Positions 16,644-24,375 of a DNA stretch of 64,000 nt are shown piece after piece. A program made the translations under genes and the position numbers. The first letter of the stretch is position 1, and every line of letters starts with the position of its first letter. The DNA comes from Bin75 sp965223955 (lineage in GTDB: Bacteria > Nitrospirota > Nitrospiria > Nitrospirales > UBA8639): the NCBI GenBank assembly GCA_965223955.1, contig OZ245029.1:1178001-1242000 (forward strand), written 5' to 3'. The notes below the pieces were generated by a model. The model saw nothing but the letters and a program-made list of their open reading frames with translations, searched no databases and was not told the DNA's origin.

Positions 16644-16685
16644 CGATTATCTATTGTCTTTTCTACTATAGACAATAGATAATCG
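16644..16685 (-). promoter_or_regulatory. Perfect 15-bp inverted repeat overlapping a strong promoter
   Basis: CGATTATCTATTGTC (16644-16658) and GACAATAGATAATCG (16671-16685) are exact reverse complements with a 12-base spacer. On the minus strand TTGAAT (16693-16688), 17 bases, then TATAGT (16670-16665) forms a good sigma-70-type promoter whose -10 box sits in the spacer. An operator for self-repression by a cassette product is the simplest reading; a leader RNA hairpin is an alternative. Confidence 0.75.
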
Positions 16686-16698
16686 AAATTCAATGGCG

Positions 16699-16767
16699 GT
16701 GGCTCCACTCTGCGTCGTTTTGCTTTTGATGGTGTGGCGGAGAGGGTGAGCATTCGAAGTCGCGCGG
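16699..16767 (-). repeat. tRNA-Ser 3'-end-derived direct repeat, copy B
   Basis: The 69-bp match to copy A; right boundary of the two-gene cassette. Its T-arm part opens a unit of about 154 bp (16735-16888) that ends in an inverted T-arm-like piece, 'cgttcgactcccaccctctt'. Confidence 0.8.
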
Positions 16768-16904
16768 CGGCGGCCTTCGCGCTCCCGCTAGGGGGCCAAG
16801 CCCCCTCGCGCCGTCGCGGGGCGCTGGTCACCCCATGAAGGGGGCACACCCCCTTCAAAACCCCCGTTCGACTCCCACCCTCTTCTAGCGCTATTGGATG
16901 AGGC

Positions 16905-17095
16905 GCTGGTTCCATTCTATATCGCACTGCCTTTGACATTATGGCGGAGAGGGTGGGCATTCGAAGTCGCGCGGCGGCTGCCTTCGCGCTCCCGCTAGGG
17001 GGCCAGGCCCCCTCGCGCCGTCGCTTCGCGCCGGTCACCCCATGAAGGGGGAATACCCCCTTCAGAACCCCCGTTCGCATCCCACCCTCTTTTAC
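16905..17095 (-). repeat. tRNA-Ser 3'-end-derived repeat, copy C, with hairpin block
   Basis: Repeats the structure of copy B: T-arm-like sequence at 16942-16966, GC-rich hairpins (AGGGGGC/GCCCCCT; GAAGGGGG/CCCCCTTC), then an inverted T-arm-like end 'cgttcgcatcccaccctctt'. A long open frame across these units is an artefact of the repeat and not a gene. Confidence 0.75.
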
Positions 17096-17148
17096 GGCTG
17101 GTGGATGGCGTCTTGGCTCCACTCTGTCTCGCACGGCTCTTGATGTTA

Positions 17149-17236
17149 TGGCGGAGAGGGTGGGATTCGAACCCACGGACCGTTGCCGGTCAACGGTTTT
17201 CGAGACCGCCCGATTCGGCCACTCTCGCACCTCTCC
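17149..17236 (-). tRNA. tRNA-Ser (anticodon CGA)
   Basis: 88 nt including an encoded CCA. Acceptor arm GGAGAGG pairs with CCTCTCC, discriminator G. The anticodon loop CTCGAAA gives CGA, reading UCG. There is a long variable arm (GTTGACCGGCAAC), as in class II serine tRNAs, and a T-arm GTGGGTTCGAATCCCAC. Its 3' part is copied three times downstream (copies A-C), consistent with use as an integration site. Confidence 0.96.
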
Positions 17237-17254
17237 GTATATCGGTAAGCTCTG

Positions 17255-17758
17255 TCAGGTCATGGTGAGGGACTGGTCGTGCCTGAGCCGTTGAAAGAAG
17301 CGTTGCAGAAGGTCACGACTCTCGTTTTCCAATATGCCGTGCGTGACGGCGATTTGGTGATTCAAGCGGGTATCCTCATGGAGCGTAAACAGGGAACCAC
17401 AGGCCCCGGCTTTGGGGTCCCAGGTGCTGAAGACTACACGAGGAATCCGTGCTTGCAGCATGGCGCCGGCACACATGAGACAGGGTTCCAGCGTCACGTA
17501 CATGGTTGTGCCAGTTAATCGCCAGGATTGCAACTTTTCGGCGGCTTCCCGGATCACGATGAGTTCCGCATGGGCGGTCGGGTCCTGTTGACATTCTCTG
17601 GCGTTTCGTCCCCTGGCCACAATGGTATGCTCACGCACGAGTATCGCCCCCACGGGGACTTCACCGTCGGACGCGGCTTGTTCCGCTTCCAGCAGCGCTT
17701 CGTGCATGAAGGCTTCATCGGCCGGTGGATCTTGCTTCTCTGCTGTTTCGAGGCCCAT
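17255..17758 (-). CDS. tadA: tRNA-specific adenosine deaminase
   Basis: 167 residues. Converts A34 to inosine in the tRNA-Arg(ACG) wobble position, an essential step in most bacteria. The zinc site is complete: H63-A-E65 with the catalytic Glu, and P-C93-L-M-C96. Surrounding blocks 'DGEVPVGAILV' and 'GAMLQARIPRVVFSTWDPKAGACGS' match TadA rather than other deaminases. The gene lies 18 bp beyond tRNA-Ser on the same strand. Divergent from the sprT-like gene. Confidence 0.95.
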   Translation of the reverse strand: MGLETAEKQDPPADEAFMHEALLEAEQAASDGEVPVGAILVREHTIVARGRNARECQQDPTAHAELIVIREAAEKLQSWRLTGTTMYVTLEPCLMCAGAMLQARIPRVVFSTWDPKAGACGSLFTLHEDTRLNHQIAVTHGILENESRDLLQRFFQRLRHDQSLTMT

Positions 17759-17823
17759 ACCGCTCCTTTGGTTTACACGGGAATCATGGTATCATAGCGT
17801 GGTCTCATACTCCATGAGGATCC

Positions 17824-18531
17824 GTGTTGAGGGACATGGCGCTTCGCACTCCAATCAACGTTCCCCTTTCCGTCGAACACCTTCAGTCGATCTGGCAAGA
17901 GTTGAACGAGTCGTATTTCGGAAACCGGCTGCCGGCCATTGAGATTCAATGGAGCACCCGTCTGACGGCGTCGGCCGGCCTCTTTCGGAGCCGAACGGGT
18001 CCGCGCATCTCTTGGGTGGCTCCGGAGGAACGGCATGGCAACGGGCGAGTCATTCGTCTGTCGGTCCCGCTCCTTTCCGGGCAATCTTTTGAGGAAATAC
18101 GGGGGACCTTGGCCCATGAGATGATCCATCAATGGCAGTTTGACGTAAAAAAATATTGTCCTTCGCATGGGCGGGAATTTCGACGGATCATGGCCCTGAT
18201 GAATGACGATGGTTTGGGGATCACGATTTATCATACGCTGGCCGAGGAAACCCAAGCCTCCGCGAAGTTCACGTGGCATTGTGCGTGGTGCGGGCACGCG
18301 TATCATCGCCAACGAAACACCCTCTCAACGAAACGGCATCGCTGTGGGTTGTGCCGGGGGCCGCTTCAGGAAATTTCCGGGACTCCTTCCCGGGTACGTG
18401 CCCCTCAAGAGACGGCTCGCTTGCAACCTATTACCCGCGACAATAACGGGCAACCCTCACCCCAGCCCTCTCCCGGGTGGAGAGGGAGCAGCAAGCAGGG
18501 CGTTCCTATTCAACTGGCCTTTCATTTTTGA
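17824..18531 (+). CDS. SprT-like zinc metalloprotease-fold protein
   Basis: 235 residues. A zincin-type helix HEMIHQW (about residue 99), a downstream H (HGREF) and two C-x2-C pairs (CAWC, CGLC) forming a zinc ribbon match the SprT-like domain family related to Spartan, which acts on DNA-protein crosslinks in eukaryotes; bacterial roles are little known. The start is a GTG at 17824 or an ATG at 17836. The last 30 residues (QPSPQPSPGWRGSS...) are encoded by a genomic repeat at 18454-18488, so the native C-terminus probably ended earlier. The 3' end overlaps the convergent TPR gene by 26 bp. Confidence 0.82.
   Translation: MLRDMALRTPINVPLSVEHLQSIWQELNESYFGNRLPAIEIQWSTRLTASAGLFRSRTGPRISWVAPEERHGNGRVIRLSVPLLSGQSFEEIRGTLAHEMIHQWQFDVKKYCPSHGREFRRIMALMNDDGLGITIYHTLAEETQASAKFTWHCAWCGHAYHRQRNTLSTKRHRCGLCRGPLQEISGTPSRVRAPQETARLQPITRDNNGQPSPQPSPGWRGSSKQGVPIQLAFHF
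18454..18488. repeat. 'cctcaccccagccctctccc' hairpin repeat inside a coding region
   Basis: CCCTCTCCC/GGAGAGGGA stem. Encodes part of the SprT-like C-terminal tail. A sister copy lies after aconitase at 63218-63256. Confidence 0.75.
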
Positions 18532-19330
18532 ACGTCGTAGGTGGTGGCGTGGACGAGGCCCGAGCCTCTTTTCCCCGTGCGTGGAGGAGGGCGAGGCGTT
18601 TTTGATCGTTCTCGATTTCCGGGAGGTGATACCGCCTGTCAATCTGGACGGCCCGTTCGAGACAGCGCAACGCGGACACGTGGTCGCCTCTGGTTGCGTA
18701 AAGATCGGCCAGGAGGCGGAGCACCGCGGCTTCGCCGGGTTCCTGCCCGAGTTTGATGAAATGTTCGCTGGCGTTATTGAGACAGCGTTCCGCTTGCTGC
18801 AGGTCTCCTTGAGAGAGCAGGGCCTTGCCGAATTGGCTGAACGTGTTGGCCAACCCCAATTCATCGCCGACCTTACGGTGGCACTCGAGTGCCCGTTGAA
18901 AATGTGAGATGGCTGCGTCGGGTTGCTTGGTGGCGAGTTCCATCAACGCCAGATTGTTATACAGAATGCCTAAGGCGCGATGGTGTTCAATGGGGCGAAG
19001 GACGTCAAGGGCTTCCAAATAATATGCCTTGGCCGTTTCGAATTGGCCCGCGTCGGCTTTGAGATTGCCGAGATTGACCAATGTTTCTCCAACGATTGAC
19101 GGATCATGTTCACGGCGTTGAAGCGTCAGCACTTCATGATAACAGGCTTCCGCTTCGGTGTATTCTCCCAGTTGCGCGCACACGTTGCCGAGGTTTCCCA
19201 ACGCGGTGGTCAGGGCCTCACCCGTCTCGTTGTTCCGGGCTTCTTCCACGGCTTCCCCGTACCAATGGCGCGCTTGCGTGAGATTGCCGCGATGCAAATG
19301 AATTCGGGCGCGTTGTGAGGCGTGACTCAT
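18506..19330 (-). CDS. Tetratricopeptide-repeat protein
   Basis: 274 residues, no signal peptide, made of about six TPR units: 'ALGNLGNVCAQLGEYTEAEACYHEVLTLQ', 'TLVNLGNLKADAGQFETAKAYYLEALDV', 'LYNNLALMELATKQPDAAISHFQRALECH' (each with the W/L-G-Y-A-P pattern in variant form). Such solenoids bind partner proteins; no effector domain is attached. It converges with and overlaps the sprT-like gene. Confidence 0.88.
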   Translation of the reverse strand: MSHASQRARIHLHRGNLTQARHWYGEAVEEARNNETGEALTTALGNLGNVCAQLGEYTEAEACYHEVLTLQRREHDPSIVGETLVNLGNLKADAGQFETAKAYYLEALDVLRPIEHHRALGILYNNLALMELATKQPDAAISHFQRALECHRKVGDELGLANTFSQFGKALLSQGDLQQAERCLNNASEHFIKLGQEPGEAAVLRLLADLYATRGDHVSALRCLERAVQIDRRYHLPEIENDQKRLALLHARGKEARASSTPPPTTFKNERPVE

Positions 19331-19472
19331 GACGGGGAAGGCATGGAGAAAACGGAGAGAGAGGCTCCCTCACGAATCGCAGAAACGTCGAGCGCACGGT
19401 GTTGCCAAACCATGCCGGGGTTTGCTACCTACGCATTTGAGCCTGCCCGGCCCCCCGAGCGGAGATACCGTA

Positions 19473-19625
19473 TCACCGGCGAAAGGCATCTTTGCCTTTC
19501 ACAATTTTGGAGAGCAGCTCATCGGCTTGTTTGGCCGCCTTTCGCTTGCGCCACCACCGGATTCCGAATCGGCAGGCAAGAATCCCGGCCAGACAACCCA
19601 CGACGATTCCCATCTCATCACTCAT
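19473..19625 (-). CDS. Small membrane-anchored protein (50 aa)
   Basis: MSDEMGIVVG, a hydrophobic segment (IVVGCLAGILACRFGI), then a very basic stretch (RWWRKRKAAKQ) and a short amphipathic tail. The positive-inside pattern predicts an N-out single-span inner-membrane peptide. It starts at 19625 or at the second ATG (19613). No strong ribosome site is visible. It occupies an otherwise empty 390-bp gap between the TPR and exchanger genes. Confidence 0.5.
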   Translation of the reverse strand: MSDEMGIVVGCLAGILACRFGIRWWRKRKAAKQADELLSKIVKGKDAFRR

Positions 19626-19726
19626 GACGATAGTCTAGTGCAACCTCATTTTGTGGGCAAGGTGGTTCCTCGGTGATTCCGGTCTGCCGTTCCCCCGATA
19701 ACGGCTCGTAAGGAAAGCGTCACTCT

Positions 19727-20731
19727 ATGGAATTGTGGGTGTTACTCATTTCGTTGGTGGTGATTCTGATCGGCGCGGAAACGTTTACCAATGCGCTCGA
19801 GCATTTCGGAGAACGGTTACGCATTTCCGAGGGAGTCACGGGATCGGTGTTTGCGGCCGTGGGTACGGCATTGCCGGAGACGATGGTCCCGATCGTGGCC
19901 GTGTTGGCCGCCAGTGGAGATTTATCTGTTCGGCATGACGTGGGGGTGGGGGCCATTTTGGGTGCTCCGTTAATGCTTTCGACCATCACGTTCTTTTTAA
20001 TGGGAATGTTCGCCGCCCAGCGTCGTGGGTGGGCGCAAGCCTTTTGTCCCGAGCCCACCGGCGTGCATCGGGACCTGGATTGGTTTCTCTTTGCTTTTGC
20101 GTTGGCGACCCTCGCGATCTTCGTGCCTCCGGAATGGCGCTGGGCACGCGTGTCGTTGGCGTTGGGATTGACCCTGAGTTACTTTATCTATTTGCTGTTG
20201 ACGATTCGCGCCTCACAGGGTCTGGTTGAGCAGGGCCATGGAACCGAGGCGGATCACCCGCTGTTTTTGAGCCGGCTCCGCATCCCCGAGAACCTCGCCA
20301 CGATTCTCTTGCAACTGGTCCTGGGATTCGGGTTTATCATTGGAGGGGCCAAGGGCTTCGTCTACGGCGTGGAGCATTTAGCCGCCTGGCTTGGGGTTTC
20401 CACCTTGGCCTTGTCGTTGTTGATCGTGCCGGTGGCGACCGAATTGCCGGAAAAAGTGAATAGTATTATTTGGGTGCGGCGGGGCCGGGATACCTTGGCC
20501 TTTGGCAACATCACCGGGGCGATGGTGTTTCAAGGGAGCCTGCTCCCTGCCTTGGGGATCTTGTTGACGCCATGGGTTCCACGAAAAGAAGCCCTGTGGG
20601 GGATAGGGGTGACGTTCCTTGCCGCGATCTATCTCAAACTTCGTTTACGGTCCCAGCCCTTGAGGCCCTACCATCTGATTTTCAATGGCCTGTGCTATCT
20701 CGCTTTCGTCTTCCTCATTGCCTTTGGGTAA
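19727..20731 (+). CDS. CaCA-family sodium/calcium antiporter
   Basis: 334 residues with about ten transmembrane helices. The two ion-binding alpha repeats are visible: 'GSVFAAVGTALPETMVPIVAVLA' (residues 39-61, G-T-x-x-P-E core) and 'LSLLIVPVATELPEKVNSI'. This arrangement exchanges Ca2+ (or another divalent cation) for Na+ or H+ across the inner membrane. E. coli YrbG is a distant relative. The start follows 'aaggaaagcgtcactct'. No neighbours of related function. Confidence 0.9.
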   Translation: MELWVLLISLVVILIGAETFTNALEHFGERLRISEGVTGSVFAAVGTALPETMVPIVAVLAASGDLSVRHDVGVGAILGAPLMLSTITFFLMGMFAAQRRGWAQAFCPEPTGVHRDLDWFLFAFALATLAIFVPPEWRWARVSLALGLTLSYFIYLLLTIRASQGLVEQGHGTEADHPLFLSRLRIPENLATILLQLVLGFGFIIGGAKGFVYGVEHLAAWLGVSTLALSLLIVPVATELPEKVNSIIWVRRGRDTLAFGNITGAMVFQGSLLPALGILLTPWVPRKEALWGIGVTFLAAIYLKLRLRSQPLRPYHLIFNGLCYLAFVFLIAFG

Positions 20732-20875
20732 ATGAGCGGATGGAAGTACCGGGATTGTGGCGCCGCATTCGGGGTGAAAAGGTTTGTAGTCTCTCTCCGG
20801 TTTTTTATACAATAGCGTTCTTGCCGTGTCGTCTTGTAGCTTTTCATCCGAAACTTGCGCGGTTTTGAGGGGCAT

Positions 20876-21496
20876 ATGAAATCACCCGTGGTGACCTGTT
20901 TGGATATGGAGGGTGTATTAACGCCGGAAATTTGGCTGGCGTTGTCCGAGAAAACGGGGATTGCCGACTTACAGGTCACTACCCGGGACATTCCCGACTA
21001 TGACGAACTCATGAAGCTTCGCCTGGACATTCTGGCGAAATTCCATCTTAAGCTGTCGGATATCAGTGAGGTGGTCGCGGGGCTGAAACCCCTGGATGGC
21101 GCCGTGGAATTTTTGACGTGGTTACGAGAGCGGTGTCAGGTCATTATTCTGTCGGACAGTTATTATGACCTGGTCAGTCCCCTGATGAAACAACTGCACT
21201 ATCCTTCCATATTTTGTCACACCCTGGAGATTGACGACGAAGGATACATTCGGAATTATTCGCTCCGGCAAAAAGACCAGAAACGCCATGCGGTGGCAGC
21301 CGTCAAGAGCCTGAATTTTCACGTGTTGGCTGCGGGAGATTCCTATAACGACGTGTCGATGCTGCAGGAGGCCGATGCCGGGTTTTTCTTCCGTCCTCCG
21401 GATACGATTTGTTCCGAATATCCTCAATTTCCGGTCACCCGTTCCTATCCTGAACTGATGGAACAGTTCGCGTGTGCCGGAGGGTTCAGTCGCTGA
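20876..21496 (+). CDS. thrH: ThrH-type phosphoserine phosphatase / homoserine phosphotransferase
   Basis: 206 residues of the HAD superfamily. The motifs are D10-M-E12 (HAD nucleophile and acid in the D-x-E variant peculiar to ThrH), 'VIILSDSYYD', a KD pair (RQKDQKR) and 'AAGDSYNDVSML'. The alignment is very close to Pseudomonas ThrH, which dephosphorylates phosphoserine and can pass the phosphate to homoserine. The start has GAGGGG 6 bases upstream. It probably completes serine synthesis in this organism (inference). Confidence 0.93.
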   Translation: MKSPVVTCLDMEGVLTPEIWLALSEKTGIADLQVTTRDIPDYDELMKLRLDILAKFHLKLSDISEVVAGLKPLDGAVEFLTWLRERCQVIILSDSYYDLVSPLMKQLHYPSIFCHTLEIDDEGYIRNYSLRQKDQKRHAVAAVKSLNFHVLAAGDSYNDVSMLQEADAGFFFRPPDTICSEYPQFPVTRSYPELMEQFACAGGFSR

Positions 21497-21621
21497 GGTC
21501 GCACCGTCAACCCGTTACGCATGAATCCGGTCGGTTGCGGCCCAACGCAAAGCAGTTGTACTTCATGCATTACCCATCATTGCAACGGTTGGAAACTGTT
21601 GCTTGCCAAAGGAGACAACAT

Positions 21622-22374
21622 ATGAATCGCCTGTCTGTCGTGCACAAGGCGTGTGGTATTCTGATGATCGTGTCATTGACGATAACGGGCTGCTTGGGCT
21701 CACGGGATTGGCAGTATCCGCCTCCCCCGGATAGGACGTATTTGAACGCGACGGCTGACCAGCAGGTGGCCGGCAGTCTGGTGGTCGTTCCTCTTGCTGA
21801 TAAGCGGGGCACGGAGGTGCGCGAGCAATATTGGGCATCCGTCATTCCCTTCATCCCTCATGCGACCACGGTCTATGATCGGCCCGAGACGGCTTCGAAC
21901 CCCGCACTCGTCGACAAAGTGTCCTTTTCCCCTACACGCGATTTTGCGAGTGCCCTGGCAGATGAAATTCGAAAGACGAACGTGTTCTCTTCCGTGACGT
22001 TTGTCGACCAGGGCCAACCACTGCCTCCCAGTGATTTTGTCTTGCAGGGACGACTGTATTCGACGCGGTGGGAGCGGAATATTTCCACGTATCTTTTGGG
22101 TCCCGCCGGCACGCTGTTGTGGCTGGCCGGTTTGCCGATCGGAACCACCGAGACTGAAGTGGAAATGTTCGTGCACTTAACCCCGGCGGGTGAGCCGGAC
22201 AACGTGCTGTGGGGCTTTGCCATGGAATTTGAGGCGCAGGAAACGGATAGCCTCTATCAGGGGTTGGAGGATTCCGTCACGAATTACCCGAAAGGCCTTC
22301 AGGATTCGCTACGGCTTGCCACTAAGGATTTGGTGGAAAAAGCTCCCGAACACCTCAAGCGCTCGGACAAGTGA
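21622..22374 (+). CDS. Putative lipoprotein of unknown function
   Basis: 250 residues from an ATG preceded by AAAGGAG. The signal peptide ends in a lipobox T-I-T-G-C. The mature protein carries 'LVVVPLADKRGTEVREQYWASVIPFIPHATTVYDRPE', 'FASALADEIRKTNVFSSVTFVDQGQPLPPSDFVLQGRLYSTRWERNISTYLLG' and a hydrophobic hairpin at about 150-170. The layout resembles outer-membrane-linked lipoproteins that bind envelope partners. No named family recalled. It lies 48 bp ahead of cutA on the same strand. Confidence 0.75.
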   Translation: MNRLSVVHKACGILMIVSLTITGCLGSRDWQYPPPPDRTYLNATADQQVAGSLVVVPLADKRGTEVREQYWASVIPFIPHATTVYDRPETASNPALVDKVSFSPTRDFASALADEIRKTNVFSSVTFVDQGQPLPPSDFVLQGRLYSTRWERNISTYLLGPAGTLLWLAGLPIGTTETEVEMFVHLTPAGEPDNVLWGFAMEFEAQETDSLYQGLEDSVTNYPKGLQDSLRLATKDLVEKAPEHLKRSDK

Positions 22375-22422
22375 CGGGAAGAGATTCCGGGGGGGCTTGT
22401 CCCGCGAGGTGGGGTGTCGATC

Positions 22423-22746
22423 ATGGGAGCGGTTGTTGTCCTGGTAACGGCTTCGAGCCAAGAAGAAGCGCTTCTGATTGGGCGCAGCGTTGTGGGAAAA
22501 AAGCTGGCGGCTTGTGTCACGGTCGTACCCAAAGTCATTTCCATTTTTGAATGGGAAGGAAAAGTCTGCGAAGAACATGAATGGCTGCTGGTCATGAAAT
22601 CGGATGCCGACGTCTACGATGCCCTGGAAGCTGAAGTGAAAACCCTCCACGGCTATGAGGTCCCTGAAATTCTCGCCTTGTCGGTCGTGAAGGGCTCAAG
22701 CGAATATCTGGCGTGGGTCAAGGCCATGACCCGGGTGCCCGGTTAG
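22423..22746 (+). CDS. cutA: CutA divalent-cation tolerance protein
   Basis: 107 residues, ferredoxin-like trimer family. The pattern 'VLVTASSQEEALLIGRSVVGKKLAACVTVVPKVISIFEWEGKVCEEHEWLLVMKS' and 'LHGYEVPEILALSVVKGSSEYLAWV' is diagnostic. Linked genetically to copper and other divalent cation tolerance in E. coli, with uncertain biochemistry. The start at 22423 is chosen for GGTGGGG 8 bases upstream; a GTG at 22414 is possible. Confidence 0.93.
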   Translation: MGAVVVLVTASSQEEALLIGRSVVGKKLAACVTVVPKVISIFEWEGKVCEEHEWLLVMKSDADVYDALEAEVKTLHGYEVPEILALSVVKGSSEYLAWVKAMTRVPG

Positions 22747-22897
22747 CCTGCCTGCCGTTCTCCCTCAGTTCTCCGGATGATGGAGAGGTGGGTCAAAAGG
22801 AATATAGCGTATTGCCCCGTATTGACCCTTGAGGACTTTGTTCAGTACAGTAGTGCATCCAAAGCCCAGGTCACAATCGGTAACCCGAGTTGCTCTC

Positions 22898-23905
22898 ATG
22901 AAACGCTCTGCTGACAGATGGACGGTGGTGTTTTTTCGAGGCACGACCGGGAACCCGCTCGGAACCACCGGGAACCCGCTCCGGATCAGTGTGCGCAAGA
23001 CGACGGTCAAGCGCGTGTTGCTGGCGGTCGTGATTCTGGCGGTCGTACAAGTGGGGGTGCTGGTGCAGTACGTGGCTCAGACGAGCCAGGTGACGGACCA
23101 AGGTGCCGAACTCGAAGGGTTGAAGGCAGAACTCAGCCAGTCCAAAGAACAAGCGGTTGGGTTTGCCGAAGCCATCGATAACATGCAGGAACGGGTCCTG
23201 ACCATCCAAACGATAAACGAAAAATTGCAAGTGATGTTCGGGCTCGCACCCGAGAAAGCACAAGACGCGGACGCCGAGGGACAAGGCGGCGAAGAGGTGT
23301 CGTATGCGGCTGCCCTGGATGGGGCAGCAGGGATGCGGGATGTCGACTCGCTCGCAGCGGAGGTCGATGGCGAGCATCCCGGCCACGCCGGGACCAGGAT
23401 GGCGGCGGAGATCAAAGGGAGGCTGGCCTGGCTCGAGCGACAGACCGTGCGCCAACTCCACATGCTGGCCCGGTTGGAAAAAACAGCGGGAGAACGGGTG
23501 GGCCTGTGGGCCGCGACCCCGTCCATCTGGCCCGTCAAAGGCCACGTGTCCTCAAGGTTCGGACCACGCATTTCACCCTTTACCGGAAAAAGAGCATTCC
23601 ATTCAGGCGTGGATATCAGTGCCCCCCGCGGGAAAACCGTGCGGGCCCCGACCAAAGGCAAAGTAGTCGCGGCCGCCTATGATTCGAAGATGGGAAACTT
23701 CATTCGGATCAGTCATCGCTATGGCGTCGAGACCACCTACGGCCATCTTTCCAAAATGCTCGTGCGAGACGGCCAGGAAGTAAAACGAGGCGACGTACTG
23801 GGACTGGTCGGCAGCACCGGCCGGTATTCAACCGGACCGCATCTTCATTACCAGGTTGCCGTGAACGATAAAGTCGTTGATCCTCTCCAGTATATTTTGG
23901 ATTAG
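22898..23905 (+). CDS. M23 (LytM-type) cell-wall metallopeptidase
   Basis: About 335 residues: one N-terminal membrane segment (VLLAVVILAVVQVGVLVQYVA), a coiled-coil stretch (about 75-130), a charged linker and a C-terminal M23 domain. Zinc-binding motifs H-x3-D (FHSGVDIS) and H-x-H (GPHLHYQ) are complete, so it should cleave peptidoglycan crosslinks or activate amidases. The N-terminus holds an in-frame duplication (TTGNPLG, TTGNPLR, encoded at 22949-22980). The start lacks a clear ribosome site; in-frame codons reach upstream to 22829. Confidence 0.9.
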   Translation: MKRSADRWTVVFFRGTTGNPLGTTGNPLRISVRKTTVKRVLLAVVILAVVQVGVLVQYVAQTSQVTDQGAELEGLKAELSQSKEQAVGFAEAIDNMQERVLTIQTINEKLQVMFGLAPEKAQDADAEGQGGEEVSYAAALDGAAGMRDVDSLAAEVDGEHPGHAGTRMAAEIKGRLAWLERQTVRQLHMLARLEKTAGERVGLWAATPSIWPVKGHVSSRFGPRISPFTGKRAFHSGVDISAPRGKTVRAPTKGKVVAAAYDSKMGNFIRISHRYGVETTYGHLSKMLVRDGQEVKRGDVLGLVGSTGRYSTGPHLHYQVAVNDKVVDPLQYILD

Positions 23906-24043
23906 TGTCCTCATACGCCGATCCGTCCTGGGATTGAGCACCTCACAAAGAATGCGACGAAACGAGGTGTTCCCGCTTCGTGTTTCGTTCAAACAGGAGA
24001 TGGGGCCAAAGGCCTAGCCTCAATCCCTGCATAGGGCTTCTTT

Positions 24044-24068
24044 TTAAAGACGTGGGTCTTCTTTTTTG
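24044..24068 (+). terminator. Weak T-tailed hairpin after the M23 gene
   Basis: AAGAC-gtgg-GTCTT followed by CTTTTTTG. Only 5 bp of stem. The rest of 23906-24375 shows no convincing gene; a 63-codon frame at 24134 looks random. The region should contain the promoter of the oxidoreductase operon, but I could not identify it. Confidence 0.35.
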
Positions 24069-24375
24069 TTGCCTTCTGCCATGGTTCGGCCTTAGGATAG
24101 CCGTGCGGTCCTTGGCTTAGAGGATCTGCCGGAGTGTCTTGCCGAACAATGAAGGACCGTATGCTTCTCCGGAAAATCGGGAGGCGAGGAAACGGGTGGG
24201 ATTGTCAGAGGTCTTTACTAGAGGCCCCCATCTACGCTAATGTTGCTGCACTGTACCGGAAATGCAACGAGAAAGAGAGCAGAGGAACAGAGAGAACGCA
24301 GTCGATTTTCCGGACATGCTGCTGATGGGCTGAATAGCTAACGTAATAGAAACGTATCAAGAAGGGGGATCTGCG

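Noticed and set aside
15197..17095. CRISPR array or integron attC sites as an explanation for the repeats next to tRNA-Ser
   Set aside because: Units are few, long and tRNA-derived, with spacing unlike CRISPR; no core sites of the GTT type or integrase were seen.
16619..17230. 203-codon frame on the minus strand running from tRNA-Ser through copies B and C
   Set aside because: It translates a tRNA gene and its repeat copies; the internal repetition mirrors the DNA repeats, not protein repeats.
23533..24330. A possible gene at 24134-24325 upstream of the oxidoreductase operon
   Set aside because: 63 residues with random composition, no ribosome site and no motif; treated as leader DNA.
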